Source: Armatimonadota bacterium (GTDB taxonomy: Bacteria; Armatimonadota; Fimbriimonadia; Fimbriimonadales; ATM1). Taken from it: a stretch of DNA of 6,841 bases. The notes beneath the pieces were generated by a model, which had not been told where the DNA came from, made no database searches, and worked only from the letters and a program-made list of their open reading frames with translations. A program made the position numbers and the translations under genes. Where the stretch lies: assembly GCA_013816225.1 (NCBI GenBank), contig JACDEQ010000112.1:1-6841 (forward strand), read 5' to 3'. Each line of letters begins with the position of its first letter. Position 1 is the first letter of the stretch. This document shows, piece by piece, positions 1 to 6,110 of the stretch.

Positions 1-20
1 CGCGGATAGGGACGTCAGAC

Positions 21-884
21 CTACGGGCGTTTGTCGGACAGGCCGAAGCGGTTCGGCGGCCAGAAAGTAAGCCAGGCCTTGCCGACGATCGCGCTTCTGT
101 CGATGAGCCCCCAAAAGCGGCCGTCGAACGATCCTGCGCGATTGTCACCGATCATCAAGTATTTGCCCGGCGGCACCTTGGCGGCAGGTAAGTCCCAGAC
201 GCTCTGCAAGTCCTCGGCGGCGACGTGCTTATCGTAGAGGCTGCGTCCAGGTGTGTTTCCGGCACTGTCGCGGACGATGGGCACGATCTCGCCGTTGTAA
301 TCGACCAGCTTGAAATCGATAGGTTGATACGAGAAAGTCGATTCCTTGTTGGTGTAGGGCTCGTTGACCGGGACGCCGTCGCGGAAGAGCTGGCGGTCTT
401 TGATTTCAATCGTTTGGCCCGGGGTGCCGATGAGTCGCTTGACGTAATCGACGTTCGGGTCGTCCCCCTCGTTTCGCGCGAAGGCTGGCGGTTTGAAAAC
501 AACGATGTCGCCCGCTTTCGGCTCCTGCATTCGGTACAGGGCTTTGTTGACGATGATGAGGTCGCCGACCTTGAGGGTTGGCACCATCGATTCGCTGGGA
601 ATGCGGAACGTCTGAACGGCGAACGGCCGAATGAGCAGGAAGACGAGGATGCCGGCATAGACCAGCGCGTCGCAGAGGTCGTGGAGCCAGTGAAGAACCC
701 TCGCACCGCCAAATTTTCTCTCAGCGGGATGGAGCTTGCCCAAGTGGGCATAGATTCCCACACGCACGACCGTGCAGCCGAGGGCGAAAAGGATGACGGA
801 ACTGATGGGCGTCCGAGCCAGCGTTTCGACTAGATCGAGAAACCACGTCTGCTGTTGACGAGCTTGCGCCAGCAGCTCGAGCAT
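21..884 (-). CDS. lepB: Signal peptidase I (S26 family)
   Basis: Membrane-anchored serine protease that removes signal peptides from exported proteins at the outer face of the cytoplasmic membrane. The 287-residue product has two hydrophobic N-terminal segments (about residues 26-46 and 72-90), then the family boxes in order. IPSESMVPT at 95-103 carries the catalytic Ser99. DYVKRLIGTPG at 146-156 carries the general base Lys149. GDNRAGSFDGRFWG at 246-259 is box E. The DGR in box E, instead of the DSR of E. coli, is a common variant. About 90 residues separate the Lys box from box E and form the beta-rich periplasmic part, with a moderately long insertion around 175-235. The ATG start lies 4 nt after the rplS stop. 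A GAGG (897-900) sits 12 nt upstream, a long spacing, so coupling to rplS is likely. It is the last gene of the unit, and no terminator is visible in the 20 bp left before the window edge. Confidence 0.96.
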   Translation of the reverse strand: MLELLAQARQQQTWFLDLVETLARTPISSVILFALGCTVVRVGIYAHLGKLHPAERKFGGARVLHWLHDLCDALVYAGILVFLLIRPFAVQTFRIPSESMVPTLKVGDLIIVNKALYRMQEPKAGDIVVFKPPAFARNEGDDPNVDYVKRLIGTPGQTIEIKDRQLFRDGVPVNEPYTNKESTFSYQPIDFKLVDYNGEIVPIVRDSAGNTPGRSLYDKHVAAEDLQSVWDLPAAKVPPGKYLMIGDNRAGSFDGRFWGLIDRSAIVGKAWLTFWPPNRFGLSDKRP

Positions 885-888
885 CTAG

Positions 889-1239
889 TTAGCGAGCCTC
901 TTTGATGCGGGCTGCCTTGCCGACCTTAGTGCGCAAGTAATAGAGCTTCGCTCGGCGAACCTTGCCGCGACGTGTGACCTCCATCTTGGCGATCATCGGC
1001 GAGTTGATAGGGAATGTGCGCTCGACGCCGACGCCGTGGCTCATTTTGCGGACCGTGATGGTTTGTGCAATCCCGCCGTGCTTGTGCGCGAGTACCGTGC
1101 CCTCGAATAGCTGGAGCCTTTCCTTGCCCGCTTCGCGAACCTTCAGGTGGATCTTGACCGTGTCGCCCGGGTTGATTTCGGGCAGGTCGGAACGCAAATT
1201 CGACTGGACAACGCTTTCAAGAATGGCGCTCTTAGACAT
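889..1239 (-). CDS. rplS: 50S ribosomal protein L19
   Basis: Structural protein of the large ribosomal subunit, at the interface with the 30S subunit. The length of 116 residues is typical of the family. The diagnostic central and C-terminal block is present (GVGVERTFPINSP, then KMEVTRRGKVRRAKLYYLR), as is the N-terminal PGDTVKIHLKVREAGKER segment. The ATG start is well supported: a GAGG (minus strand, 1248-1251) lies 8 nt upstream, and the N-terminus is the right length for the family. The gene follows trmD after a 21-nt spacer and precedes lepB by 4 nt. The spacer forms a potential hairpin that includes the ribosome binding site (listed separately). This suggests that L19 translation depends on ribosomes finishing trmD. 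Confidence 0.98.
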   Translation of the reverse strand: MSKSAILESVVQSNLRSDLPEINPGDTVKIHLKVREAGKERLQLFEGTVLAHKHGGIAQTITVRKMSHGVGVERTFPINSPMIAKMEVTRRGKVRRAKLYYLRTKVGKAARIKEAR

Positions 1240-1246
1240 TTCTATA

Positions 1247-1260
1247 ACCTCGCGGGAGGT
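1247..1260 (-). promoter_or_regulatory. Hairpin covering the rplS ribosome binding site
   Basis: On the minus strand the trmD stop codon is directly followed by ACCTC-CCGC-GAGGT, a perfect 5-bp inverted repeat with a 4-nt loop. A further G.U pair is possible at its base. The 3' arm is the GAGG Shine-Dalgarno of rplS. If the hairpin forms in the mRNA it would hide the ribosome binding site, and a ribosome terminating on trmD would open it. The repeat is seen directly; the regulatory role is inferred, and the stem is short. Confidence 0.45.
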
Positions 1261-1968
1261 CTATTGTAGCAGTTTCAAGTCGTCTTTTGAAAGGGGGGCG
1301 CGAGCGAACAGATCTGGCCTTGTTTTGCGGGTCAACGTGAGGCGCTCCTTGCGCCTCCAAGCCGCTATTTCCCGGTGGTTTCCGCTCAGCAGGATCTCGG
1401 GAACCGAGAGGCCCTCCCACTCGGCGGGACGGGTGTACTGCGGGTATGTTAGCAGCCCGTCGCCGAATGCGTCTTGGTCGAGCGATTGTGCGCTTCCCAG
1501 GACGCCCGGAAGCCTGCGTACAACTGCGTCGGCCATTACGGCTGCAGGCAGTTCGCCGCCCGTAAGGATGTAATCGCCGATGCTGTACCGGTTCGTTGCG
1601 TACTTTTGAGTGACCCGCTCGTCGACGCCCTCATAGTGGCCGCAAACGAAGATGATGCGCTCTTGTTCAGCCAGGTATGCGGCGGCCTTCTCTGAGAAGA
1701 GTTCTCCGGTCGGGTCGGTGAACACGACGCAGGCGCCTTCAGGCCCGGCGGACTCGATAGCCGCCGCGACGATATCCGGCTTTAGTAGCATTCCGGCTCC
1801 GCCGCCGTAGGGCTCGTCGTCCACCGCTTTGTGGTTGCCGGTGGCGAAGTCGCGGGGGTTGATGGCGTCGAACCGGGCGATCCCTGCATCCTCCGCCCTT
1901 TTGAGGATGCTGTGCCGCACGGCTGCAAGAACGGCGTCCGGGAACAGCGTTACGAACCTAACCTGCAT
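1261..1968 (-). CDS. trmD: tRNA (guanine-N1-)-methyltransferase TrmD
   Basis: SPOUT-class enzyme that uses S-adenosylmethionine to make m1G37 in tRNAs, which prevents +1 frameshifting. The 235-residue length is typical. Visible blocks are FDAINPRDFATGNHKAVDDEPYGGGAGM (about 33-60), the cofactor-knot segments CGHYEGVDERV (109-119) and SIGDYILTGGELP (129-141), RRLPGVLG (151-158), and YTRPAEWEGLSVPEILLSGNH (178-198). Asp166 in QDAF matches the catalytic general base (Asp169 in E. coli). The ATG start overlaps the end of rimM by 11 nt and has no Shine-Dalgarno-like sequence upstream, so it is probably translated by reinitiation after rimM. The rimM-trmD-rplS order is the classical trmD operon order. 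Confidence 0.98.
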   Translation of the reverse strand: MQVRFVTLFPDAVLAAVRHSILKRAEDAGIARFDAINPRDFATGNHKAVDDEPYGGGAGMLLKPDIVAAAIESAGPEGACVVFTDPTGELFSEKAAAYLAEQERIIFVCGHYEGVDERVTQKYATNRYSIGDYILTGGELPAAVMADAVVRRLPGVLGSAQSLDQDAFGDGLLTYPQYTRPAEWEGLSVPEILLSGNHREIAAWRRKERLTLTRKTRPDLFARAPLSKDDLKLLQ

Positions 1969-2467
1969 CGTCGAACATGCCGGGTATCGGGGCGACCACG
2001 ATTATACGCGACCCCAAGTCGACGCTCTTGACGAACTCGGAAACTGCCGGAATCATCGCTTCGCCGACGCGGTAGATGTCGTGTGCGCGTGCTTGAATGA
2101 TCTGGTCGAGTGTGCCGAGAAGCGTGCCCTGTTCATCGACAACCTTCATGCCCACCAGGTCGTCGATCATGTACTCGCCTTGTTCCAGATCGGGTTTGTC
2201 TTTTGCGTCCACGGAAATTTCTTGGCCGACCAGCGCTTGGGCCAGGACGAGCCTCGAGACGCCTTCGAGCCTAACACGTGCCTGCTTGTTGTGCCACTGA
2301 ACCTCGCGGATTCTGCGTGGCTCGCCGGCAATCCAAATGGTCTCGCCGGCATCGAAGCGCTCGGGGAAATCGGTTAGGGGCCACACCTTGAGAAAACCCT
2401 TGAGGCCGAAGGTACTCACGACCTTGCCGATTACGACAAAGTCTTTCGGAGGGGTTTGCGGGTCCAC
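1958..2467 (-). CDS. rimM: Ribosome maturation factor RimM
   Basis: Assembly factor for the 30S head that binds protein S19 and supports 16S rRNA processing. The product has 169 residues. The N-terminal beta-barrel domain begins with VVIGKVVSTFGLKGFLKV (11-28) followed by TDFPERF (32-38). A PRC-barrel domain runs from about 98 to 165 and includes YMIDDLVGMKVV, ARAHDIYRV and MIPAVSEFVKSVDLGSRIIVV. The start is GTG, 10 nt after the khpA stop. No convincing Shine-Dalgarno precedes it, and no better in-frame start is seen ahead of the conserved VVIGKV strand. Its 3' end overlaps trmD by 11 nt. GTG with poor ribosome binding fits the low RimM output, relative to ribosomal proteins, known from the E. 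coli trmD operon; that parallel is inferred. Confidence 0.95.
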   Translation of the reverse strand: MDPQTPPKDFVVIGKVVSTFGLKGFLKVWPLTDFPERFDAGETIWIAGEPRRIREVQWHNKQARVRLEGVSRLVLAQALVGQEISVDAKDKPDLEQGEYMIDDLVGMKVVDEQGTLLGTLDQIIQARAHDIYRVGEAMIPAVSEFVKSVDLGSRIIVVAPIPGMFDDAG

Positions 2468-2477
2468 GGAAGCGAAG

Positions 2478-2717
2478 CTAATCGGTGACTACTTTGAGGT
2501 AGACCTGCTCGCCTTGCTTAGCGGCGGCCACGTTGACGACCTGGCGCATCGCGCCGATGATACGGCCGCTCCGCCCGATCACCTTGCCTGTGTCGTCGGG
2601 TGCGACCCGAATCCTGATCTGGGAATCGCCGCCGTCGGTGGCTTTTTCGACCTCGACGGCATCGGGCACTTCCACGAGCTTCTCTACGCAGTACTGAACA
2701 AAGGGGACGAAGTCCAT
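2478..2717 (-). CDS. khpA: KH-domain RNA-binding protein KhpA
   Basis: Small single-KH-domain protein (YlqC family, formerly DUF1153-type annotations or 'UPF0109'). In Gram-positive bacteria KhpA works with KhpB (Jag/EloR) as a broad RNA chaperone that affects cell elongation. The 79-residue product shows the KH signature IRIRVAPDDTGKVIGRSGRII (about 34-54), with the RNA-gripping GxxG loop G48-R-S-G51 and a following helix (AMRQVVNVAAA). The ATG start is 2 nt after the rpsP stop. A strong Shine-Dalgarno, GAGGAG (2723-2728), is built from the last two glutamate codons of rpsP with a 5-nt spacer. The position between rpsP and rimM is the standard one in Firmicutes and related phyla. The partner gene khpB is not in this window. 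Confidence 0.94.
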   Translation of the reverse strand: MDFVPFVQYCVEKLVEVPDAVEVEKATDGGDSQIRIRVAPDDTGKVIGRSGRIIGAMRQVVNVAAAKQGEQVYLKVVTD

Positions 2718-2719
2718 GA

Positions 2720-3283
2720 TTACTCCTCGGTCTTCTCAGGCTCAGGTTCGGCCGCTTCTTCGACGACTGCTTCTTCCGCTACCGGTTCTTCAGGAGCCTC
2801 CACCTCAGCCGGATTGGGTTCCTCGACAGGCGCTTCAACGGATGTTTCTTCGACTGCCGCCCCTTCTATAGCGGTCTCTTCGATTGCAGGCTCTTCCGCA
2901 ACGGGCGCTTCTGCAACCGGTTCCTCGACGCGCGCTTCCTCGACCGGCTTGCGCTTCTTCTCTTTGACGGGCTTCTCCTTGCGTACGCGCTCTTTGACCG
3001 GCTTGCGCTTAGGCTTTCCAGCGGGTTGCGCTTCTTCGAACTCCGACCAAATGCCTTCCTTCTTGAGAAGCCGGATGAGTGTGTCGCTCGGGCTGGCGCC
3101 GTTATTGAGCCAATGGAGAACGCGATCCTTCTTGATGTTGATCAGCGACGGTTCTTTCAGCGGGTCGTAGTGGCCGAGCTGCTCTACAAAGCGACCATCC
3201 CGCCCTGCCGAACTCGGCGCTGCAACTATACGGTAGAAGGGCCTTGCCTTCGTTCCCATCCTTCTCAATCGAATCCTAACCAA
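2720..3283 (-). CDS. rpsP: 30S ribosomal protein S16 with a long charged C-terminal tail
   Basis: Structural and assembly protein of the 30S body. The core (first about 80 residues) is canonical: MVRIRLRRMGTKARPFYRIV, then GRDGRFVEQLGHYDPL and the segment ending LLKKEGIW. I place the start at TTG 3283. It gives the family's usual MVRIRL N-terminus and has an AAGGAG (3293-3298) 9 nt upstream. An in-frame ATG at 3301, overlapping the ffh stop as ATGA, would add six residues (MKEKTH) but has only a weak, distant AGGA. With the TTG start the protein is 187 residues, about twice the usual length. The excess is a low-complexity tail: a Lys/Arg block with repeated KPVKE units (DNA 2948-3016), then a Glu/Ala/Pro/Val block (2723-2941) with 28 Glu and no Asp. 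Tailed S16 proteins exist in other phyla; the function of the tail is unknown. Confidence 0.95.
   Translation of the reverse strand: MVRIRLRRMGTKARPFYRIVAAPSSAGRDGRFVEQLGHYDPLKEPSLINIKKDRVLHWLNNGASPSDTLIRLLKKEGIWSEFEEAQPAGKPKRKPVKERVRKEKPVKEKKRKPVEEARVEEPVAEAPVAEEPAIEETAIEGAAVEETSVEAPVEEPNPAEVEAPEEPVAEEAVVEEAAEPEPEKTEE
2723..2728 (-). promoter_or_regulatory. Ribosome binding site of khpA inside the end of rpsP
   Basis: GAGGAG on the minus strand is both the last two Glu codons of rpsP and a strong Shine-Dalgarno 5 nt before the khpA ATG. It supports the khpA start and ties the end of the S16 tail to khpA translation. Confidence 0.75.
2942..3010 (-). repeat. 15-bp direct repeat in the basic part of the S16 tail
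   Basis: The plus-strand string gaccggcttgcgctt occurs exactly at 2942-2956 and again at 2996-3010. The copies are 54 bp (18 codons) apart and in frame. They encode the repeated K-R-K-P-V unit of the S16 tail; a diverged third unit (KEKPVKE) lies between them. This suggests that the basic block grew by in-frame duplication. Confidence 0.7.
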
Positions 3284-3292
3284 ATGCGTTTT

Positions 3293-3298
3293 CTCCTT
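3293..3298 (-). promoter_or_regulatory. Shine-Dalgarno that decides the rpsP start
   Basis: AAGGAG on the minus strand lies 9 nt before the TTG at 3283, an ideal distance, and directly after the ATG at 3301. It is inside the reading frame if the ATG is used, so it argues for TTG as the working start of rpsP. Confidence 0.6.
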
Positions 3299-4638
3299 CA
3301 TCTGCGGCGAGCTTTCCTGCCCTTGAGGCCCTTCTTCATGCCCGGAATCCTTGAAAATTGTTTCATCTGCCGCTGCATCTCGTCCAGCGACCTCACCAGC
3401 CGGTTAACTTCCTGCACGCTGGTTCCTGCCCCAGCGGCGATTCGACGCCGGCGCGAACCGTTCAGTATATCCGGATTTCGCCTCTCCTGTGGGGTCATGC
3501 TCAGGATCACCGCCTCCGCCTTGGCCATCTGGCCCTCGCCTTGGCCGTCCATCAATTCCTTTGGCAGGCTGCCGACCCCGGGTATGAGCTTCATGATGCT
3601 GCTCAGCGAGCCCATCTTCTTGATCGTTTTGAACTGGATCAGCAGGGTATCGAAGTCGAGTTTGCCGCTTCTGAACTGCCTCTCGATCTCCTTGGCCTGT
3701 TCCATGTCGACAGCCTCTTGGACCTTTTCGACGAGGCCGAGAACGTCACCGAAGCCGAGGATGCGTTCAGCCACACGCTTGCTGTCGAACGACTGGAGGG
3801 TATCGACGCCCTCGCCGAGGCCCATGTATCGCACGGGCTTGCCGGTCACCGCTCGAACGCTCAGGACGGCCCCGCCACGAGTATCTCCGTCGAGCTTCGT
3901 GAAGATAAGGCCGGTGAGGCCGAGCGCTTGATCGAAAGATTCTGCGACGCTTACCGCCTCTTGCCCCGTTGTGGAATCGGCTACCAGAAACACTTCCGAG
4001 GGTTGCGTCGCATCGCGGATTTGCCGGATTTCGGCCATGAGGGCCTCGTCGACCTGGAGCCTGCCGGCGGTGTCGAGGATCAGCGTGTCGAGGAGCTTGT
4101 GCTTGGCTTCCTGGATGGCTCGCTTAGCGACCGATACGGGGTTTTTCTCGCCCAGGTCGGCAAACACAGCCACCTCGATCTGCTCGCCGAGCACTTGGAG
4201 CTGCTTGATCGCCGCCGGCCTCTGGAGGTCGCAGGCGGCGAGCATCGGCTTCTTGCCCTGCTTCTTCAACTGGAACGCGAGCTTGGCGGCGGTTGTGGTT
4301 TTGCCTGAGCCTTGAAGCCCGCAGAGGAGCATCACCGTGGGCGGGGAAGGCGACCAGTTGAATCTTGGTTCCTCGTCGCCGAGGAGGCGCACCAGCTCGT
4401 CGCGGACGATCTTGATGACCATCTGGTCGGGTGACAAGCTCTCCCAGACCTGCTCGCCCACCGCCTGCTCCTTGACGATGGAGATGAACTCCTTGACGAC
4501 CTTGAGGTTGACATCGGCTTCCAAGAGAGCAATGCGCACCTCGCGCATCGCGTCGTCGAAGTCGCTCTCGGAGATTCGGCCCTTTCGGCGCATCCGGCCG
4601 AAGATGCCGGTAAGTTTCTCGGTTAGGTTTTCAAACAC
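3298..4638 (-). CDS. ffh: Signal recognition particle protein Ffh (SRP54 GTPase)
   Basis: GTPase of the bacterial SRP. It binds 4.5S/SRP RNA and signal sequences on ribosomes and docks with FtsY at the membrane. The 446-residue length is normal. The N domain starts with the canonical MFENLTEKL. The G domain carries the P-loop GLQGSGKTTT (107-116), DLQRPAA (137-143), DTAGR (189-193), TKLDG (247-251) and DTRGG (252-256). The M domain runs from about 297, with methionine-rich helices and the RNA-binding motif SRRRRIAAGAGTSVQEVNRL (395-414). It ends in a short basic tail, RKARRR. The start is GTG and overlaps the glycosyltransferase by 8 nt with no Shine-Dalgarno, so it is probably translationally coupled to that gene. 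The stop overlaps a possible rpsP ATG as ATGA. The SRP RNA gene and ftsY are not seen here. Confidence 0.98.
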   Translation of the reverse strand: MFENLTEKLTGIFGRMRRKGRISESDFDDAMREVRIALLEADVNLKVVKEFISIVKEQAVGEQVWESLSPDQMVIKIVRDELVRLLGDEEPRFNWSPSPPTVMLLCGLQGSGKTTTAAKLAFQLKKQGKKPMLAACDLQRPAAIKQLQVLGEQIEVAVFADLGEKNPVSVAKRAIQEAKHKLLDTLILDTAGRLQVDEALMAEIRQIRDATQPSEVFLVADSTTGQEAVSVAESFDQALGLTGLIFTKLDGDTRGGAVLSVRAVTGKPVRYMGLGEGVDTLQSFDSKRVAERILGFGDVLGLVEKVQEAVDMEQAKEIERQFRSGKLDFDTLLIQFKTIKKMGSLSSIMKLIPGVGSLPKELMDGQGEGQMAKAEAVILSMTPQERRNPDILNGSRRRRIAAGAGTSVQEVNRLVRSLDEMQRQMKQFSRIPGMKKGLKGRKARRR

Positions 4639-5581
4639 GGGAGGCCCTATTATGACGGCTATAGGGGTCGAGCGAGGCGAACAGAACCTTAGCGAACATC
4701 GCGGCCATCGCGCGGAGCTTCGGTACCAAGAACAGGCTGAGGATGCTTGCCAGGCTCCAGATGCCGAGCCTCAGCGCGGCGCCCAGCCGGTTCAGCAGCC
4801 AAGCCGTCGCTAGTGCGGCTCTTCCGTGATGTATAGCGAAATACAGCTCTTTCCCCCGATTGTAGAAAGTGATCGACTGCCAGCGGTTCGTCAGCGAGCT
4901 CGAACCCAGTTCGTGTCCAAAAATTGCGCCCGGGATGTACCAAATCGACCCGTGATCTTGCAGGCGCGCGCACAGCTCCGTGTCCTCACAATAGAGGAAA
5001 AACCGCTCGTCGAACTTCAGAAAACTTCCGTCCACGCGCCTCATGAGGAGACACGCGCCCATGACCTGGGAGACTCGCAGCGGATCGCTCGATCTGCGCA
5101 AATGTCGGAGGGAGACCCAGTAGGTGGGAAAGAGCTTTCCTAGGAACGTCTGCTCGCTGAACACCGCCCACAGCGTCAGGTCTCGACATGCGGATTCCTG
5201 TGGGCTGCCGTCCGGATGGCGAAGCATTCCGCCGCAAGCCACCGCGTCATGCTTGTTTTCCATGAACCCGGCTAGTGCCTCGATGGAACCCGGCTTTTCG
5301 ACCCAGGCGTCGGGGTTGAGCAGCAGGGCCAGGTCTGTTGGAGCTTGCCTTAGGCCGACGTTATTCGCTGCCCCGAACCCCAGATTCTTGGGGCTGGCAA
5401 TAACCCGAACCTGCGGGAACCGCTCGCGGACGACTTCGGGCGTTCCGTCGGACGAAGCGTTGTCCACCACGATCGTGTCCACATCCGCGGGGAGAGAAGA
5501 GAGACAGCGCACGATCGTTTCGGCGCTATTGTACGTGACGACGATGATGGTTAGCTTGGCCAACGGGTGGAATGCTGGCAC
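4631..5581 (-). CDS. GT2-family glycosyltransferase (WbbL/rhamnosyltransferase-like)
   Basis: Predicted inverting nucleotide-sugar transferase acting at the cytoplasmic membrane face; acceptor and sugar are unknown. The GT-A fold is shown by LTIIVVTYNSAETIVRCLSSL (10-30), VVDNASSDGT (38-47), NLGFGAANNVGL (66-77) and LLLNPDA (86-92, with the NPD metal-site variant of DxD). The C-terminal half has MGACLLMRR (174-182), then FDERFFLYCEDTELCARL (190-207) with the conserved ED pair. GSIWYIPGA and H223-ELGSSS follow. This layout matches the WbbL-like rhamnosyltransferases used in cell-wall or O-antigen synthesis. A hydrophobic stretch near 268-288 and another near 291-303 could anchor it to the membrane. 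The start is GTG with no Shine-Dalgarno; a TTG at codon 7 would also retain the domain. It leads the ffh-lepB unit and overlaps ffh by 8 nt, an unusual partner for that operon. Confidence 0.88.
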   Translation of the reverse strand: MPAFHPLAKLTIIVVTYNSAETIVRCLSSLPADVDTIVVDNASSDGTPEVVRERFPQVRVIASPKNLGFGAANNVGLRQAPTDLALLLNPDAWVEKPGSIEALAGFMENKHDAVACGGMLRHPDGSPQESACRDLTLWAVFSEQTFLGKLFPTYWVSLRHLRRSSDPLRVSQVMGACLLMRRVDGSFLKFDERFFLYCEDTELCARLQDHGSIWYIPGAIFGHELGSSSLTNRWQSITFYNRGKELYFAIHHGRAALATAWLLNRLGAALRLGIWSLASILSLFLVPKLRAMAAMFAKVLFASLDPYSRHNRASRV

Positions 5582-5633
5582 AAATCGGGCTGGCGGAGGC
5601 GAGCAAAGTTCAGTACACTTATAGCTTCAGCAA
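5582..5633. promoter_or_regulatory. Divergent promoter region between the operon and greA
   Basis: These 52 bp are the only space from which both the eight-gene minus-strand unit and greA could start locally. Two overlapping -10-like hexamers face opposite ways. TACACT (5614-5619) reads toward greA, and TATAAG (minus strand, 5623-5618) reads toward the glycosyltransferase. Neither has a convincing -35 at 16-18 bp. The greA 5' leader would be only about 8 nt, and no Shine-Dalgarno precedes its ATG. Assignment is by inspection only. Confidence 0.35.
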
Positions 5634-6110
5634 ATGAGTGAAGACGTCTTCCTAACCAAGTCGGGATTCGAGAAGCTGCGCGTTGAGTTGGCGGAGCTCA
5701 AAGGGCCCAAGCGGCAAGCCATGTCGGAGGCCATCCGTGAAGCGAGGTCGCACGGCGATCTGAAGGAGAACGCCGCCTATCATGAGGCCAAGCTGAACCA
5801 AGCGCGCTTGGAGGGCCGAATCGCCGATTTGGAGCGGGTCTTGGACATCGCCGAGATCGTGGAGCGGCCGGAAAGCGCGGAGGAGACGGCGCACCTTGGC
5901 AGTAGGGTGTCTCTTTTTGACTTCAAGTGGGAAGAAGAACTCGTTGTCGAGCTGGTGGGGTCATTCGAGGCTGACCCGAGCAACGGCTTGGTTTCGATAG
6001 ATTCGCCGATGGGCTCGGCGCTGGTGGGGAGGTCCGAAGATGAAGAGATCGAGGTCGACGCACCGGCCGGCATTCAAAAGTACCGGATCGACAAAATCGA
6101 GACGCCTTAG
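5634..6110 (+). CDS. greA: Transcription elongation factor GreA
   Basis: Cleavage factor that enters the RNA polymerase secondary channel and stimulates removal of backtracked RNA 3' ends. The 158-residue length is typical. The N-terminal coiled coil (about 8-76) includes the tip motif HGDLKENAAYHEAK (40-53), with the two acidic residues Asp42 and Glu45 that correspond to the catalytic D41/E44 of E. coli. The C-terminal FKBP-like domain ends with ISIDSPMGSALVG-type and IEVDAPAGIQKYRIDKI segments (about 120-155). The ATG is the only start that gives a normal N-terminus (MSEDVFLTKSGFEKL). No Shine-Dalgarno is seen, so a very short leader or weak initiation is possible. It is divergent from the minus-strand unit and ends convergently with the next gene, the stop codons overlapping within TTAG (6107-6110). 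Confidence 0.97.
   Translation: MSEDVFLTKSGFEKLRVELAELKGPKRQAMSEAIREARSHGDLKENAAYHEAKLNQARLEGRIADLERVLDIAEIVERPESAEETAHLGSRVSLFDFKWEEELVVELVGSFEADPSNGLVSIDSPMGSALVGRSEDEEIEVDAPAGIQKYRIDKIETP
5640..5651. repeat. 12-bp perfect palindrome at the greA start
   Basis: gaagacgtcttc is its own reverse complement. It covers codons 3 to 6 of greA and lies where the -35 element of the minus-strand -10 (TATAAG, 5623-5618) would be expected. It could be an operator half-site pair. One or two 12-bp palindromes are expected by chance in a window this size, so the role is speculative. Confidence 0.25.

Noticed and set aside
225..833. Plus-strand 202-codon frame opposite lepB
   Set aside because: It is antisense to a clear signal peptidase with all catalytic boxes, has no domain of its own and shows no ribosome binding site that stands out.
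2720..3040. Frameshift or gene fusion as the cause of the long S16 tail
   Set aside because: The tail is a continuous frame with coherent repeated composition, ends with a normal stop two bases before khpA, and contains the khpA ribosome binding site.
2337..3170. Plus-strand frame rich in Ser/Ala/Thr opposite rpsP
   Set aside because: The low-complexity Ser/Thr/Ala stretch is just the reverse complement of the Glu/Ala/Val-rich S16 tail. The frame also spans three real minus-strand genes.
3026..4308. Long plus-strand open frames opposite ffh and rpsP (about 300 codons each)
   Set aside because: They lie entirely antisense to well-conserved ffh/rpsP, have no recognisable domains, and are the expected by-product of GC-rich codon use on the other strand.
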